Under the pieces are notes generated by a model. It did not search any database. It was not told the origin of the DNA and saw only the letters and a program-made list of their open reading frames with translations. From Amphimedon queenslandica (Eukaryota; Porifera; Demospongiae; Haplosclerida; Niphatidae): a DNA stretch of 44,962 nucleotides. Where the stretch lies: the NCBI RefSeq assembly GCF_000090795.2, contig NW_003546299.1, positions 219,188 through 264,149 on the forward strand, given 5' to 3'. Each line of letters opens with the position of its first letter. Position 1 is the first letter of the stretch. Made by a program: the position numbers and the translations under genes. Positions 11,698 through 23,400 of the stretch are shown here, piece after piece.

Positions 11698-11890
11698 TGT
11701 CAAGAGCTACTTTTTGTACTACACGTGACGGCTATCTCTCAAATTTTGAATCGATCGAAAGGCCAAAATTATGAGCTTTCTCAAAAAATGGGCAGGGTCT
11801 AAAATTTAGTTCCTCCGCCCATTTTAATTATCAGCTGCAGACTGCAATCTTGCATGCAGGGAGTGCAGTGCAGACTAGTTTTAACAAAAA
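11698..11890. promoter_or_regulatory. Bidirectional promoter region GNPTAB / MEIOB
   Basis: Only 193 bp separate the two divergent start codons, so both 5' UTRs and core promoters must fit here or overlap. No TATA box at a convincing position was seen. Promoter function is inferred from the head-to-head arrangement. Confidence 0.6.
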
Positions 11891-12592
11891 ATGGCTAATT
11901 TTAATCCAAACCCAGCTCCTAGCAGAAGATTCAGTGTTAAGAGGAATATGATAGAGGCCCAGTCTACTAGTAATGAGATGATAGAGCAAAGAGAAATAGG
12001 GAACAAAGTGACAAACATAAGACACCTTCAACCACACTTATCCAATACAGTAAGAGCTTACAACGTCATGGCTATTGGCCACTGGCCATTTGCATGACAC
12101 ACCCATTTGTGGGTGTGATCTTTGTTTTATTGTGCCATTATTTACTCTAATATCTATGGTTGTGCATATTAATGATATTATTATTATTATTTATTATTAT
12201 TATTATCATTATTATTATTATGTGCAATTGTGCATAAGTGGGGTTTATCCAGGATTTTTAGCAATAGAATTTATAAGTGTTATATGATGCATTATGGTTC
12301 CGTTATGTGTTAATTAGGCTGTCATTGGACTTGTTATCAATAAACAAGCTATACACTCATTCCCTGACAAGAAAAGTAAGTTGATATTTAATTTATCATA
12401 AATATGATTTCTGTTAAGATTATGATCATATTAATATTGAATTATTAGAAACAACAACTTGCTATGTGTAGCCAACTGTTTTAATAATTTTGTCATTAAA
12501 AATTTAATTTTAAATCATTCTTACTATTACTAATTTTATTGTTATTATTTTTTAAAATTATTATCATCATCATTACTATCATTATATTATCT

Positions 12593-12639
<47 letters not shown>

Positions 12640-15612
12640 TATTATCATCATTATTATAGATCCTGGTGCGTACAGATACAAATCAGCATTCACAATACGG
12701 GACTCCCCCAGTGACTATATCAATGTAACATGCTGGGGGAGTGAGGCCTACATCAGTAGTCTTTCTTCTTCATTCAAAATATATGACATTAGTAAGATCA
12801 TCCACTATTATATCAAGCATCAGTGATTCAAGACTTTGATTTGATTATTGCCCTAGCTCCTTGAATTGATAAATATACTAATATTATTTTTATGTTTCTC
12901 TTAGTTGAGATCTGCAACTGTCAAGTGGGTAGTAAACCAGTAGGAGACAGCGAAGACAAGTGGAGCCCTTGGACACCAAGGTCCACATACATGTACAATA
13001 CATGTATAGGCTGTATAGCAATAGCAGTATAAGAGTGTTAGACACTAGGACCAGGGTTTCTGCTAAGCAAGCTAGAATACAGTTGGAGCAACTTCAAAAA
13101 CTCGTAAAAAATCCAATTTTGATTGGAATCAGTTCAAACTTTCTACACAACATAAGAACATGTATATGCATCAGGAAAAATTGTTAAAAATGGAGAATTT
13201 TATCTTTCGTCCAAATACGTTGTAGCCTGTACTATTATGGTACAGGGTCTTTGGCCCAATTTTTAAGCAAATTGACAATCCATTGACACGAAGCTGCGGG
13301 AAACCCTGACTAAGAGTCTAGGATGTGTATAATGAGAGAAGAGAGAGTGAGAGTAAAGAGTAGGTGACATATCTCTCTCTCTCCCCTCTCTCTCTCTCCC
13401 CACTCTCTCTCTCTCCCCAGTCTCTCTCGCCGCCCCCTGTCTCTGGCTCCCTCTCTCTCTCTTCTCTTTGTTCCTCTCCACAATATACAAATCCCAGTCC
13501 CTTTCAACTGACGCTCAGTGAGACTCATTCGTCCGTTTCCCTCTACAATGGAGTCAATCCCGAGCAGTACATGTCATTGGCTCACATCCCTCTACGCTCA
13601 ACCAGTGATTATTACATACTCAGTGACATTCATGCTCACTGGCAGAACTTGGATGGATCATACATCAACATATTGGCTATTGTTGGCAATGTAAATGAAT
13701 GATCCACTCGATTATAATGACTCACTCACTTTCATGCATAGTATAGTACTATTGAGCCAGTCTTTCTGCCAGTTTTATTGGCCCTTAGAGTGTAAATCTT
13801 GTGTAGTAATTCTTTTTCTGACTACTATTGTATTTTGATACATTGCCTATTTTTATTCTTTTTGTACTGCAGATAGCAAATTACTTTATCATAATAAAGT
13901 GTGATTATAATGCATTCTACCATTCTTTGATAGCAGTTTTGTTTTTAATGAGTTATGCCTGCCTGTGTGTGTGTGTAGGTAGGTACTCCGAAGCAATTGA
14001 TGTCAAAGGCTGGGAAGAACCTAACCAAATGTGAAGTGATTTTGTTTGATGAAGGTTGCAACAGCTTTAGTCTCTTCTTGTAAGTGCATGGCTCACTCTA
14101 CAGGAGTGAATGACCTATTTCATATTATATACATGTAGGTGGGACTCTGAACTTATTACGCTAGCACAAACGTGGATATCAAAGGAAAACAGTGAGTGGT
14201 AGTGATTCTGTGACTTATAATGTGAGGCTGTGTCTTTTAGTTGTATTTGCTGTTGATGTCAAGGTATCGTTTGATTCTTATAAGAATGGGATGACAGGGA
14301 CTTGTACTAGTAAAACACTCATAACCACTAACCCTGGTCAGTGTAGCATCATGACATTGGCATAATAGCTCTTACATATGACATTTTGATTTATTAATTG
14401 TTGTTATACATGTAGATTCACCTCAAGCACATTCTTTGTATCAATATGCCCAAACTGTTGAAATGGATTTTGGTAGCATAAGAGGAGACAGAGACACAAC
14501 AGATAGTAAGAGAGAGAGAGAGAGGATCAGATTATACTTGATTTATTTGTCTAATACTATAGTTCATGATATACGTGATGTATACACGGTGAAGCAGTTA
14601 TCAGATTTTAAGTACAACAGTAGGGAAATGAGAATGAAGGGAGGAGGAGGAATAGTTTTTGCTTATTTGATGTCACTCGACATTGATTGTAGCGACCCAC
14701 AGACCGTCATTAGCTCAAGATGGTCAGTTAGTCATTTAGTACATCCTCTTGATCATCCATTGCCTCTATAAAGGTCACTGTACACTAGGCAAATGCTATT
14801 GAAGGGAATCTGTGGTTACTTTGATGTTCAGGCAACAGTGCTGCCTAGAATATAAAGTTGTTCTATTTTAGGCAACACACTGCTTACAATATCAAAGTAA
14901 ACACAGATTGCAAGCAAGAGAACTGCCTTGTGTATAGTGACCTTTTAACTGTTGCTATTATCAGTTTTTACTTAATAAATAGTTCATCTTGTAAGTTTCG
15001 TGTGAGTCAAGATGATGTAGCCTGCTCCAATCAGTCATGTCCCACAATTGTCTCTGGTGACTTTGCTCCTGAAGTGGTGTTTGATCTATTCGTTACATTG
15101 GCTGATCATCATGGATCTGTTGATGGCGTGAGACTTAATGGACAGGCTGCCATTGATCTCTTACATATTACAGTAAATATTTAAGATCATAAATAAAAGC
15201 TGGTTACAATATTATGCTAGTCCTGGCGTTACATTGAAGCTGGAATAGAATCTGGTTCTATTTTAGCGGAAAGCATGCATCAAAAGGTCAAATTGCCCAC
15301 ACTTTTGATTAAAAATTGACAATACACTGGCCTAACATCATATTGTAAACCAGCTTTTCCTTTTTTATCTCTCTTTTTTTTCTATAGCCGACTGATTTTT
15401 TATGTACTGATAATCAGCAGAGAACACTATTGAAAAGCACTTGTCTCTTAGAAAAATACAAAGTGTTCATCAAAGTAACGATACATATGTTCATTGTGCC
15501 ATTGTTATCCTCCCTGGTTTAGTCCTACAGCTTTGGAGACAATAGCAAGGTGTATTTCAACATATTGAAAATTGAGCGTGCAAGCCCACGAGAGGCCGTT
15601 ATGCATTTATAA
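11891..15612 (+). CDS. MEIOB: Meiosis-specific OB-domain protein, complete 13-exon gene
   Basis: Single-stranded-DNA-binding RPA1-like protein needed for meiotic recombination; in mammals it works with SPATA22. Exons: 11891-12049, 12318-12375, 12660-12791, 12905-12980, 13498-13690, 13979-14079, 14139-14191, 14241-14336, 14416-14505, 14563-14722, 14983-15172, 15388-15474, 15523-15612. They total 1485 nt, 494 residues (human about 442-471). Matches include SAFTIRDSPSDYINVTCWGS (human FTIRDSPAHFVN..WG), DYYILSDIHAHWQNLDGSYI (human DYYSLGDI..NG..LNG), TSKTLITTNP, VYTVKQL and a Cys4 zinc-binding motif CSSC-x10-CSNQSC (about 373-392), where human MEIOB has RCSSCG..C..C. The order of OB folds is preserved. 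The fourth exon uses a weak donor (GTCCAC), which the family match across the junction supports. The first 50 residues are poorly conserved. Confidence 0.93.
12599..12655. repeat. (ATT)n microsatellite in MEIOB intron 2
   Basis: Long uninterrupted ATT/TTA run ending just before the acceptor AG at 12659. Translation of the run yields artefactual poly-Leu or poly-Asn frames. Confidence 0.9.
12981..13497. repeat. 517-nt MEIOB intron 4 with degenerate ~177-bp-family copy and CT-rich tract
   Basis: Around 13120-13190 the text TTGATTGGAATCAGTTCAAACT, TTCTACACAACATAAG and TGCATCAGG follows the minus orientation of the dispersed repeat. A CT-rich tract at about 13370-13460 leads into the acceptor at 13496-13497. 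Longer than the other MEIOB introns, consistent with an insertion. Confidence 0.6.
14770..14945. mobile_element. MITE-like foldback element in MEIOB intron 10
   Basis: Starts AAAGGTCACTGTACACTAGG and ends, in reverse complement, AAAGGTCACTATACACAAGG: terminal inverted repeats of about 22 bp with two mismatches. A second internal inverted pair (AATCTGTGGTTACTTTGAT near the left, ATCAAAGTAAACACAGATT near the right) lets most of the ~176-bp element fold on itself. No coding capacity. It lies between exons ending at 14722 and starting at 14983. The class of the parent transposon is unknown. Confidence 0.75.
15196..15358. mobile_element. MITE-like element, copy 1, in MEIOB intron 11
   Basis: Ends are AAAGCTGGTTACAATATTAT on the left and ATATTGTAAACCAGCTTT on the right, so imperfect terminal inverted repeats of about 16-18 bp. 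The interior (TAGTCCTGGCGTTA, GGAATAGAATCTGGTTCTAT, AAAAGGTCAAATTG, TTGATTAAAAATTGACA) is shared, in the opposite orientation, with the element at 29824-29986. Confidence 0.8.
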
Positions 15613-16250
15613 AAATGAGTGAGTGAAGAAGCTAAAAACATTTAAATGCGATATCTTTTAATCCCATGGTGTGTATTATCTATTAAAATGCTCCTATTAT
15701 ATTTGTGTGCTTTCTGTGTTGATATCAAATCTTTTAATCTCATCCTTATACCGATTATAATTATTTACCATTCATTATTATTAGTCCGTTCACTTTATTT
15801 ATGAATGCTTTATCATTATCAGTATGTTAGTTGACAATTATATTATAGATGCATACTCATTCTGATACTATCATACTGATTGTTAAAGTGCATACGTCAA
15901 TCAGTGTGTGTATCAAAATGGATTAGCTATAACTGCTATGTAAACATCAAGGAATATAAGATAAAATGCGTCCAGTGTTTGTTTAGCCCTACTTACTTGT
16001 GTCAACTTGATAGATTGTCAAAATCTAAACTTTTGAATCCAATCAATCAATGGAATGTTAGTTTGACTGTAAGATCTATGTAGTCATATTACTGGGTGTA
16101 GAAATACTACAATAGTGTATGATATGTGAGAAAGAAGTAATTAGATTAACTATCAACTCCTGGTACACACCTACACCATCCTGTCCTACTAGTTTGCTGG
16201 GGCAGTTTGCCCAAAAATCATGATGTCATACAGCATCAAAATTATAACGA
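15613..16250. other. Intergenic, MEIOB to MFSD1-like copy 1
   Basis: AT-rich sequence with no coding frame I would support and no recognised repeat. It must contain the MEIOB 3' UTR and the promoter of the first transporter gene. Confidence 0.5.
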
Positions 16251-17714
16251 TTGTTTCCTGGTGTCATCACTGTCATGGCAGATCAGCCAGAGAGATTAAA
16301 GATCAACCAAGTGTCCAANAGCTATGGATCTGTTCCTGAGAATGATAGACAAGAAGGACAAAGGGCCAAGGACACTCAAGAAGGACATAGTGACAATAGA
16401 GCCAAGTCCTCCCTGTGTGAGTATATCACTGATCCACACTACTGGCCTTACCATACCATATTCTTACTGCTACAATGCTATCTCTATTTCTCATTCTATT
16501 ACTGTGCTGATAATCCAGGTGGGTTAGAAGATACCATCATTAAAGTGATGAATGTTGACACTACGCAATACAGCTTGCTACTTTTTATGTACAGTGCACC
16601 AAATGTTATAATCTGCCTCATTGGTGGAGTAATAGTTGATAGAGTATTAGGACACAGACTGAGCCTAATCTTAGTGGTAGCGATGACAACCCTGGGCCAG
16701 TTTCTAATGGCCCTTGGGGCATATCTTGGACATTTTTGGCTCATGTTGGTAGGTCGTGTTCTGATTGGAATTGGTGTTGAGATGAATGATGTAATCAATG
16801 TAGCATTGGCTTCTAAGAGAAGAAATGTCACGTTAAGGCTATCTCTGTATTACACAGCTGATCGATTAGGTGGTTCATCTGCATTAGGGGCTTCTCAGTA
16901 CCTTTATGAAAGCTTAAGTTTTGTTACTAACTCTCATTATCGTCTTGGCACTACACTACTAGCTGGGGTGGGGTTAATGATTGTAGCAGGAGCAGTAACT
17001 ATCATCATTATATTTATGGATATACGAGAAGATGCAATCCTTAAAAGGGAGAAGATGAAAGTTTCAATGATTCGTTGTAGAGACATCAAAAGCTTTTCTT
17101 TTCCATTTTGGTTAAGCTTAGCTATGATCAGCATCTATATGCCAGCAGTCTTTACCTACACTACTATTGGACAGGTGTTCTACATACAAAAGTTTGGGCT
17201 AAGTTCTGTGGCTTCAGGGATTGCTAATTCAATGGTCTTCTGCTCTACTCTTGTCATATCACCATTGGTAGGTTTCCTTATCAATGCAGTAGGCTACCAT
17301 TCCTCATGGTCGATATTAGGTGTAGTAACTGCTTTAGCCGCACATATCACTCTACTTGTCAGTGGTCAACAATGGTTCATTCCGTATTTAGCTGGTGTTT
17401 TTTATTCGTTTTCTTACACAGTTACAGTCCCTTCACTTTACTGCATTCCTTGTATCTTCATCGAGCCAACACAGACTGCAACAGCCTATGGATTCATACA
17501 CTGTGCTTATAACCTAGCAATGTCATTACTATCAGTTGTTACTGGCCTCTTGGTTGATTATGCCGGTTACTTTATGCTTGAATTGATGTTTTCATTAATA
17601 TTGTATGCTAACTTGATAATGTCTATTTATTTATGGTTGAGGTACTCATCCTCTGATCTCAACAAGCTGGATAACAAAGAAAGACGATCAGAATCAAGAA
17701 CCACTGATACCTAA
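16251..17714 (+). CDS. MFSD1-like major facilitator transporter, intronless copy 1
   Basis: Single frame of 487 residues, ending TAA, with about 12 hydrophobic spans from about residue 65 to 470 and a short cytoplasmic C-tail. The MFS signature between spans 2 and 3 is present as GGVIVDRVLGHRLSLILV, and the start YYCADNPGGLEDTIIKVMNV is close to MFSD1 (SYFCYDNPAAL..). Further MFSD1-like blocks are SFPFWLSLAMISIY and AYGFIHCAYNLAMSLLSVV. Mammalian MFSD1 is a lysosomal membrane transporter, so a solute carrier of lysosomes or endosomes is likely by homology; substrate unknown. The N-terminus holds SYGSVP, a YxxPhi-type sorting motif. The start is uncertain: ATG at 16275 (MADQPERL) is also good. 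One base at 16319 is N, giving one undetermined residue. About 2.3 kb upstream of its paralog, same strand. Confidence 0.88.
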   Translation: MFPGVITVMADQPERLKINQVSXSYGSVPENDRQEGQRAKDTQEGHSDNRAKSSLCEYITDPHYWPYHTIFLLLQCYLYFSFYYCADNPGGLEDTIIKVMNVDTTQYSLLLFMYSAPNVIICLIGGVIVDRVLGHRLSLILVVAMTTLGQFLMALGAYLGHFWLMLVGRVLIGIGVEMNDVINVALASKRRNVTLRLSLYYTADRLGGSSALGASQYLYESLSFVTNSHYRLGTTLLAGVGLMIVAGAVTIIIIFMDIREDAILKREKMKVSMIRCRDIKSFSFPFWLSLAMISIYMPAVFTYTTIGQVFYIQKFGLSSVASGIANSMVFCSTLVISPLVGFLINAVGYHSSWSILGVVTALAAHITLLVSGQQWFIPYLAGVFYSFSYTVTVPSLYCIPCIFIEPTQTATAYGFIHCAYNLAMSLLSVVTGLLVDYAGYFMLELMFSLILYANLIMSIYLWLRYSSSDLNKLDNKERRSESRTTDT

Positions 17715-18566
17715 AGGCATCATTCTAAATATCACTGTTATTTTATAATCATTGCATATCATTTCATTTCTGTTATTTCATCTGGAACAATGCACTATAT
17801 TCAATGTACACACACAATTGGTCTTTTGTTATGCCTTAATAGTGTTTGGGTGTGAGCCATTCATGCTCTTATTCATTAGTTAATGTTTTAATACTCTTAC
17901 TAATATACTGAGATTCATGTGTATAGTCTTTGTAGTCAAAGCAGCAACAATGAGCCCACTAATTGCTGTGTGATACTGGCCTTAAAGCAATGCTTTGATG
18001 AGTATGTTTTCTTCCTAGGAAGTAGTGGCAGAATCCTTATATATATCACAAGTTATACACCTCATAGCTCATGCATTGTGATATAATGAAAATGCTTATA
18101 CTTTAGTAATGCTTAATGTAGCAGTGTTATATGCAGGGGAGGACCTTGTACGTAGCACATTGCTTGTTGTTCACACTTAGTAACCAATAAATAATGAAAT
18201 TTATGATAGTATGTGCATGTGAAGAAGCTTGTTATAAAATTTTATGATAATTATAGTTATATTAGAAGTATTACAGTCTTGTTTTGTATGGCTTGAATTA
18301 GCTTCCCATATGTGATACCATAATTGTGCAATTGGCTGATGTATTTGGATGGCAGCTGATAAAACCGGTAACATAAACTGGTAATGGCTAGCCTGTAATT
18401 GGATACCATACATATTGGATTTGATGGCATGTGTAGTACATGTGTAAGGAAATGATGTTGTCCAACTAGCTATAGTGGCCTGCCTGACAGCTGGTTTAGT
18501 GTATAATGCACAACAACAGCTTCATTCTCCCTTGCCTTTCACTCTCATTCTTTTGGTAGCTATGAA
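17715..18566. other. Intergenic between the two MFSD1-like copies
   Basis: 852 nt with no convincing frame. It contains the 3' UTR of copy 1 and the promoter of copy 2. It does not obviously duplicate the sequence upstream of copy 1, so the similarity between copies is confined to the coding part as far as I can see. Confidence 0.5.
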
Positions 18567-19964
18567 ATGATGAATGATGAGGGAGTCAGGATCACAGAGA
18601 GCTCTGGTTCTAGGAACTATGGGTCCATAAAGCAAAGTGAGACTGGGAACAAGGAGAGTCAAAAGTCCTCCCTGTGTGAGTATATCACTGATCCACACTA
18701 CTGGCCTTACCATACCATATTCTTACTGCTACAATGCTATCTCTATTTCTCATTCTATTACTGTTCTGATAATCCAGGTGGGTTAGAAGATACAATCATC
18801 CAAGTGATGAATGTTGACACTACACAATACAGCTTACTACTTTTTATGTATAGTGCACCAAATGTTATAATCTGCCTCATTGGTGGAGTAATAGTTGATA
18901 GAGTATTAGGACGCAGACTGAGCCTAATCTTAGTGGTAGCAATGACAACCCTGGGCCAGTTTCTAATGGCCCTTGGAGCATATCTTGGACATTTTTGGCT
19001 CATGTTGGTAGGTCGTGTTCTGATTGGAGTTGGTGCTGAGATGACTGATGTAATCAATGTAGCATTGGCTTCTAAGAGAAAAAATGTCACGTTACGTCTC
19101 TCTCTCTTTTTTACAGCTGCACGCCTTGGAGGTTCATGTACATTAGCTGCTCCGCAATATCTTTATGAAAGCCTAAGTTTTATCACTAACTCTCATTATC
19201 GTCTTGGCACTACACTACTAGCTGGGGTTGGGTTAATGATTGTAGCAGCAGCAGTAACTATTATCATTATTTTTATGGATATACGAGAAGATGCAATTCT
19301 TAAAAGGGAAAAAATGAAAGTTTCGATGATTCGTTGTAGAGACATCAAAAGCTTTTCTTTCCCATTTTGGCTAAGCTTGGCTATGATCAGCATATATGTT
19401 CCAGCAATCTTTACCTACACTACTATTGGAGAGGTATTCTATATACAAAAGTTTGGGCTAAGTCCTGTGGCTTCAGGGGTAGCTGACTCACTTGTCTTCT
19501 CAGCAACTATTCTAATAGCACCATTGGTAGGTTTCCTTATTAATGCTGTAGGTTACCATTCCTCATGGTCAATATTAGGTATATTAACTGCTTTGGCTGC
19601 ACATGTCACTCTACTGGTCAGTGGTCAACAGTGGTTCATTCCCTATGTGGCTGGTGTCATTTACTCTTCTTCATATACAATAACAATGCCTTCATTATAC
19701 AGCATCCCTTGTATCTTCATCGAGCCAACACAGACTGCAACAGCCTATGGATTCATACACTGTGCTTATAACCTAGCAATGTCATTGCTGTCAGTTGTGA
19801 CTGGCCTCTTGGTCGATTGTGCTGGTTACTTTATGCTTGAATTGATGTTTTCATTACTTTTGTATGCTAATTTGATAATGTCTATTTATTTATGGTTGAG
19901 GTACTCGTCCTCTGATCTCAACAAGCTGGACTGCAAGAAGAATGATACGACAGAGAACACGTGA
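18567..19964 (+). CDS. MFSD1-like major facilitator transporter, intronless copy 2
   Basis: Single frame of 465 residues, tandem paralog of the gene at 16251. From SSLCEYITDPHYWPYHTIF onward the two proteins align without gaps, with long stretches of near-identical nucleotides (for example the first ~110 nt of the membrane domain and the segment coding IEPTQTATAYGFIHCAYNLA). Differences cluster in spans 5-6 and in loops (YYTADRLGGSS versus FFTAARLGGSC). The N-terminus is unrelated in detail and about 22 residues shorter, but again carries a tyrosine motif, NYGSIK. The MFS motif reads GGVIVDRVLGRRLSLILV. As for copy 1, lysosomal-type solute transport is inferred from MFSD1 homology. No introns, unlike nearly all neighbours. 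Confidence 0.88.
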   Translation: MMNDEGVRITESSGSRNYGSIKQSETGNKESQKSSLCEYITDPHYWPYHTIFLLLQCYLYFSFYYCSDNPGGLEDTIIQVMNVDTTQYSLLLFMYSAPNVIICLIGGVIVDRVLGRRLSLILVVAMTTLGQFLMALGAYLGHFWLMLVGRVLIGVGAEMTDVINVALASKRKNVTLRLSLFFTAARLGGSCTLAAPQYLYESLSFITNSHYRLGTTLLAGVGLMIVAAAVTIIIIFMDIREDAILKREKMKVSMIRCRDIKSFSFPFWLSLAMISIYVPAIFTYTTIGEVFYIQKFGLSPVASGVADSLVFSATILIAPLVGFLINAVGYHSSWSILGILTALAAHVTLLVSGQQWFIPYVAGVIYSSSYTITMPSLYSIPCIFIEPTQTATAYGFIHCAYNLAMSLLSVVTGLLVDCAGYFMLELMFSLLLYANLIMSIYLWLRYSSSDLNKLDCKKNDTTENT

Positions 19965-20497
19965 TACCAAGTAACTCAAGACACTTGTTTTATACAAGGC
20001 TTTGCATGCCAACCTTTTGCATTATTTGTATAGTGATGCTAATATTTTATTTTTAGCTTTTATTATTATCATTATATCATGTCATATTGACAATAATTTT
20101 TATTTATTCATTCATTTATTCATTCGTTCATTCATTTATTCATCCATTCATTCATTTTACATTTCACTTATTTTACTAACTAAATCTAGACATACACATC
20201 AAAACTATTCCTATTTTAAGGTTTTTATAATATATATAATACTTATTTCTGTTGTTAGAAATAATATGAATGATTAAAACTTGGCCTGCCTAGCCATAGA
20301 AGCTATATAAGGAGATTTTGAGGTAAAGCCTATACCTTTGATAATAGATGCAGTAACATACAACTCATCCTTTGATATCTTCAAAGTAAACCACATGTAA
20401 TAAGACTTAGCTGCCAGAAAAAATATATTTTCATAAAAATGAACAAAACGTCCTATTATTTGCAAAAATATAATGGCAAAAAACAATAGTGCTATCT
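19965..20497. other. Intergenic with (TTCA)n microsatellite at 20100-20160
   Basis: Tail-to-tail spacer between MFSD1-like copy 2 (+) and the FOXRED2-like gene (-). TTCATTCATT/TATTCATTCA tetranucleotide repeats occupy about 20100-20160. A short open minus frame (20274-20486) has no support as an exon. Confidence 0.55.
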
Positions 20498-23400
20498 TTA
20501 ATATAATTCTTGAACAATATTTTTCAGTTTCCTTTGAAGTGCATCAGTCATATCAATATTGATATTAGGAAAACTAGTCCCTATGTTATAGGAGTTTCAG
20601 TACATAGCTACTAACAATGAATGACATACCATGAAAATAGTGCTGTTTGCAATAGAGAGGGATGTTCTCTGTTCCATATAAAATGCTTAACTATATAAGA
20701 AAAGCAAGGGCATATCCAATAATGATACATCAAAAGTCGAGCAAAAGCCAAAAATGTCCTTGTCTTATATGCACAATGCCAAGAATAACAGGAAGCAAAA
20801 ATAGGGAAAAACACAATGTCATAGAAATAAAGAATGGCCTGCCCATATGATATAATAATAACACTTTACTTCAAAACACTCGTCAGTGGAAAAACTCCTC
20901 AAATCACTCTGAACAGCATCTTCAATAAATCTTCTCACTGGTATTATATCAGCTTGTCTTGATGTCCTAAAGCATACAAAAAGAATCAGATAAAACCAAT
21001 GATCCTAATCCTCACCAGTCAGTGAGAAAATCTTCAACTATATGATGATATGAAGTAGGCTTTGGCATTACTCCAACTTCTCTAACTAATAAATGAGATT
21101 TGCAAAAAGTGATACAATCGGTAACTAATATAACTTACACTGAAGAGGCAACCTATTATAGTGGTAGAGGACAGGGTGCAAGAAGTTGCTTGTGTCAGCT
21201 TCTACAGGATTACCAGTAGCACGGTTCTCACGCAACACATCTTCACTGTTAAGTGTAACGATCACTAACAATGAATAACTAAATGATGATTGACATACCC
21301 TGGGCCAGAGTAATCTATCCCGTATTCAAAATTTAGTATTATTATCTGCTGAGCATCATAACCAGTCAGACCTGTTACAATAAAATATAAATGTACATAC
21401 ATGTATGTGCCATTTCTGTTATACATTAAGTATATAGGCTTGTATAGAGACACGTCTCTCATGCTATTACTAAGAATTTATCTCATTCCAACTCTTGTTT
21501 TACTTTTAATATCTCCTAATGATTGAATGGGTACTTCTTCCAGGTATATGACAGTGTCATTATTTTCTAAAAAGAATTAATGTCAACAAAAACCAATTAA
21601 TGTCAACAACATATTAAACTCAATCACCTATTATCATCAGGTCTCCAAGAACATTAAACATCTGATACAAACCCTAAGCAAAAGAGAGAAGAGAGAGAGA
21701 TAATCCTTGACTGCTACACTTTATAATGAAGACCCAAATATCTTCTAATACTCACAGAGACTTCATTTATCCTCTTAATCAAGTAAAGTGTTAAGTCGGA
21801 TACCGGTATTCTCACAGACGGCCATTTTACAGCATGATAACGCCACTCAAGTTGACGATACAAAGCTCTTGCTGCATATATAATATCAATCAATGGGTAC
21901 TGAACAAGTAATGCATGGGGCCTACCAGTGTAACGGAATCCATGAATAAACCCTCCGGCTGATTTCTTATAGTCCACTGCGTGACTGATAACACCAGCTA
22001 TACAAACAAGTAATTACTTAATTGATACAGCATTAAGTAGTATATGAAGCCACAATTTTAAAAATGGCCGTAACTCAAAAATTTTTCATCGGAATCGGCT
22101 CAAAATTTCTACATAGCATAAGGACATCAATATGTATCAGAAAATGTAATAAAAATTTAGGGTGATTTCGGAGCCATTTTTCGGAAAAAACCATGGGCTA
22201 TAACCTTTGGTAAATTTAAGGAATTTAATGATGCTGATCTTATAAGCTATTAATATCAAAATTTTAGCAGTGGCATTATGAATGAGACAGCTTACTGAAG
22301 TACATATCAGGAACAAGAACTGACTCATAATTTGATTTCATCAAAGGAAACTTTCCATGTGATGATTGATCTACTCCTGGATCGGTTGACTTGTCAAACA
22401 ACGAGTAGTCAAACTTTAAATGAAAATAAAACATACATTATTATTTTAATATAATGGCAATGCTTACTTACCTTAAATCCAGTACACCTTATGATACTGT
22501 CATATGGAAAATAAAACCCAACACTTACTTCACCTATTAATAATAATGTTAGCTAGTGCAATATGTTATACCATACAAAAATATAACATGTACACAGAAT
22601 GTCCCTTACCATCAGTAGGGAAGTCTTTCCCAGAAGAACTAGCTGGAATAATGTAATATTTCCCATCTTTTATTATTATTTTTGAATCCAAACTTTCGTA
22701 AATTTCTAAAAATCAAAGGATAGAATCATGCATAAAGACAATACTGCCATTTGAAAGTTTGTAAAGTTTACAGTAAAACTATATGAACGCTAAAAAATAA
22801 AGGTTCATAACTTTTAACTTTAAAAAAAGAATATAATGTGTTAAGTACCAGATTGCCCATCAAGTGATTTGAGTTGATAAGTATCAATAAGATCATCATT
22901 AATGGCCCTACATAATAGCTATTAGTAACATTGACATCATAGTTACATGTTACCGTAAATCCCCAACATAATGAGTTTGATAAGCCATCTTAATGCGTGA
23001 TCTAAGTACAACACTCAACAATACAACAATAACATGCTTATATACTCTATTACCTGCTTGCCATGTGTATGAATGCAGCAGATCCTACAATATTAGCAGC
23101 TGTTTCAAAACCAGCATTACCTGTCGTACATTTGTATTATTAATTAATAGTACTTTCGGTTTCTATTTGATGATATTGATTACCTCGGCCAATAATGAAC
23201 ACAGCTTTATTAATAAAATCATCGGGATCAACTGAAACATTTTCATAGCCCTTCAAAAAGAGTATAATAATTTTTACTTCAACTATTTCAACAGGGTAAT
23301 ATGATACTATACAAGGCCCACTCAGGCATTTTTAAACTAATAATCTATCAATGTAGCCTGTAACTCTAACCTAATAAAGTTTGGGCAGTGAAACTATAAG

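Noticed and set aside
12496..12693. Poly-Asn / poly-Leu proteins across the ATT repeat
   Set aside because: Translation of a microsatellite. Only the part after 12660 on the plus strand is a real MEIOB exon.
20274..20486. Minus frame containing SKDEL as an ER-retention C-terminus for FOXRED2
   Set aside because: KDEL is followed by more residues rather than a stop, and the true last exon (20498-20580) ends upstream in the gene's direction.
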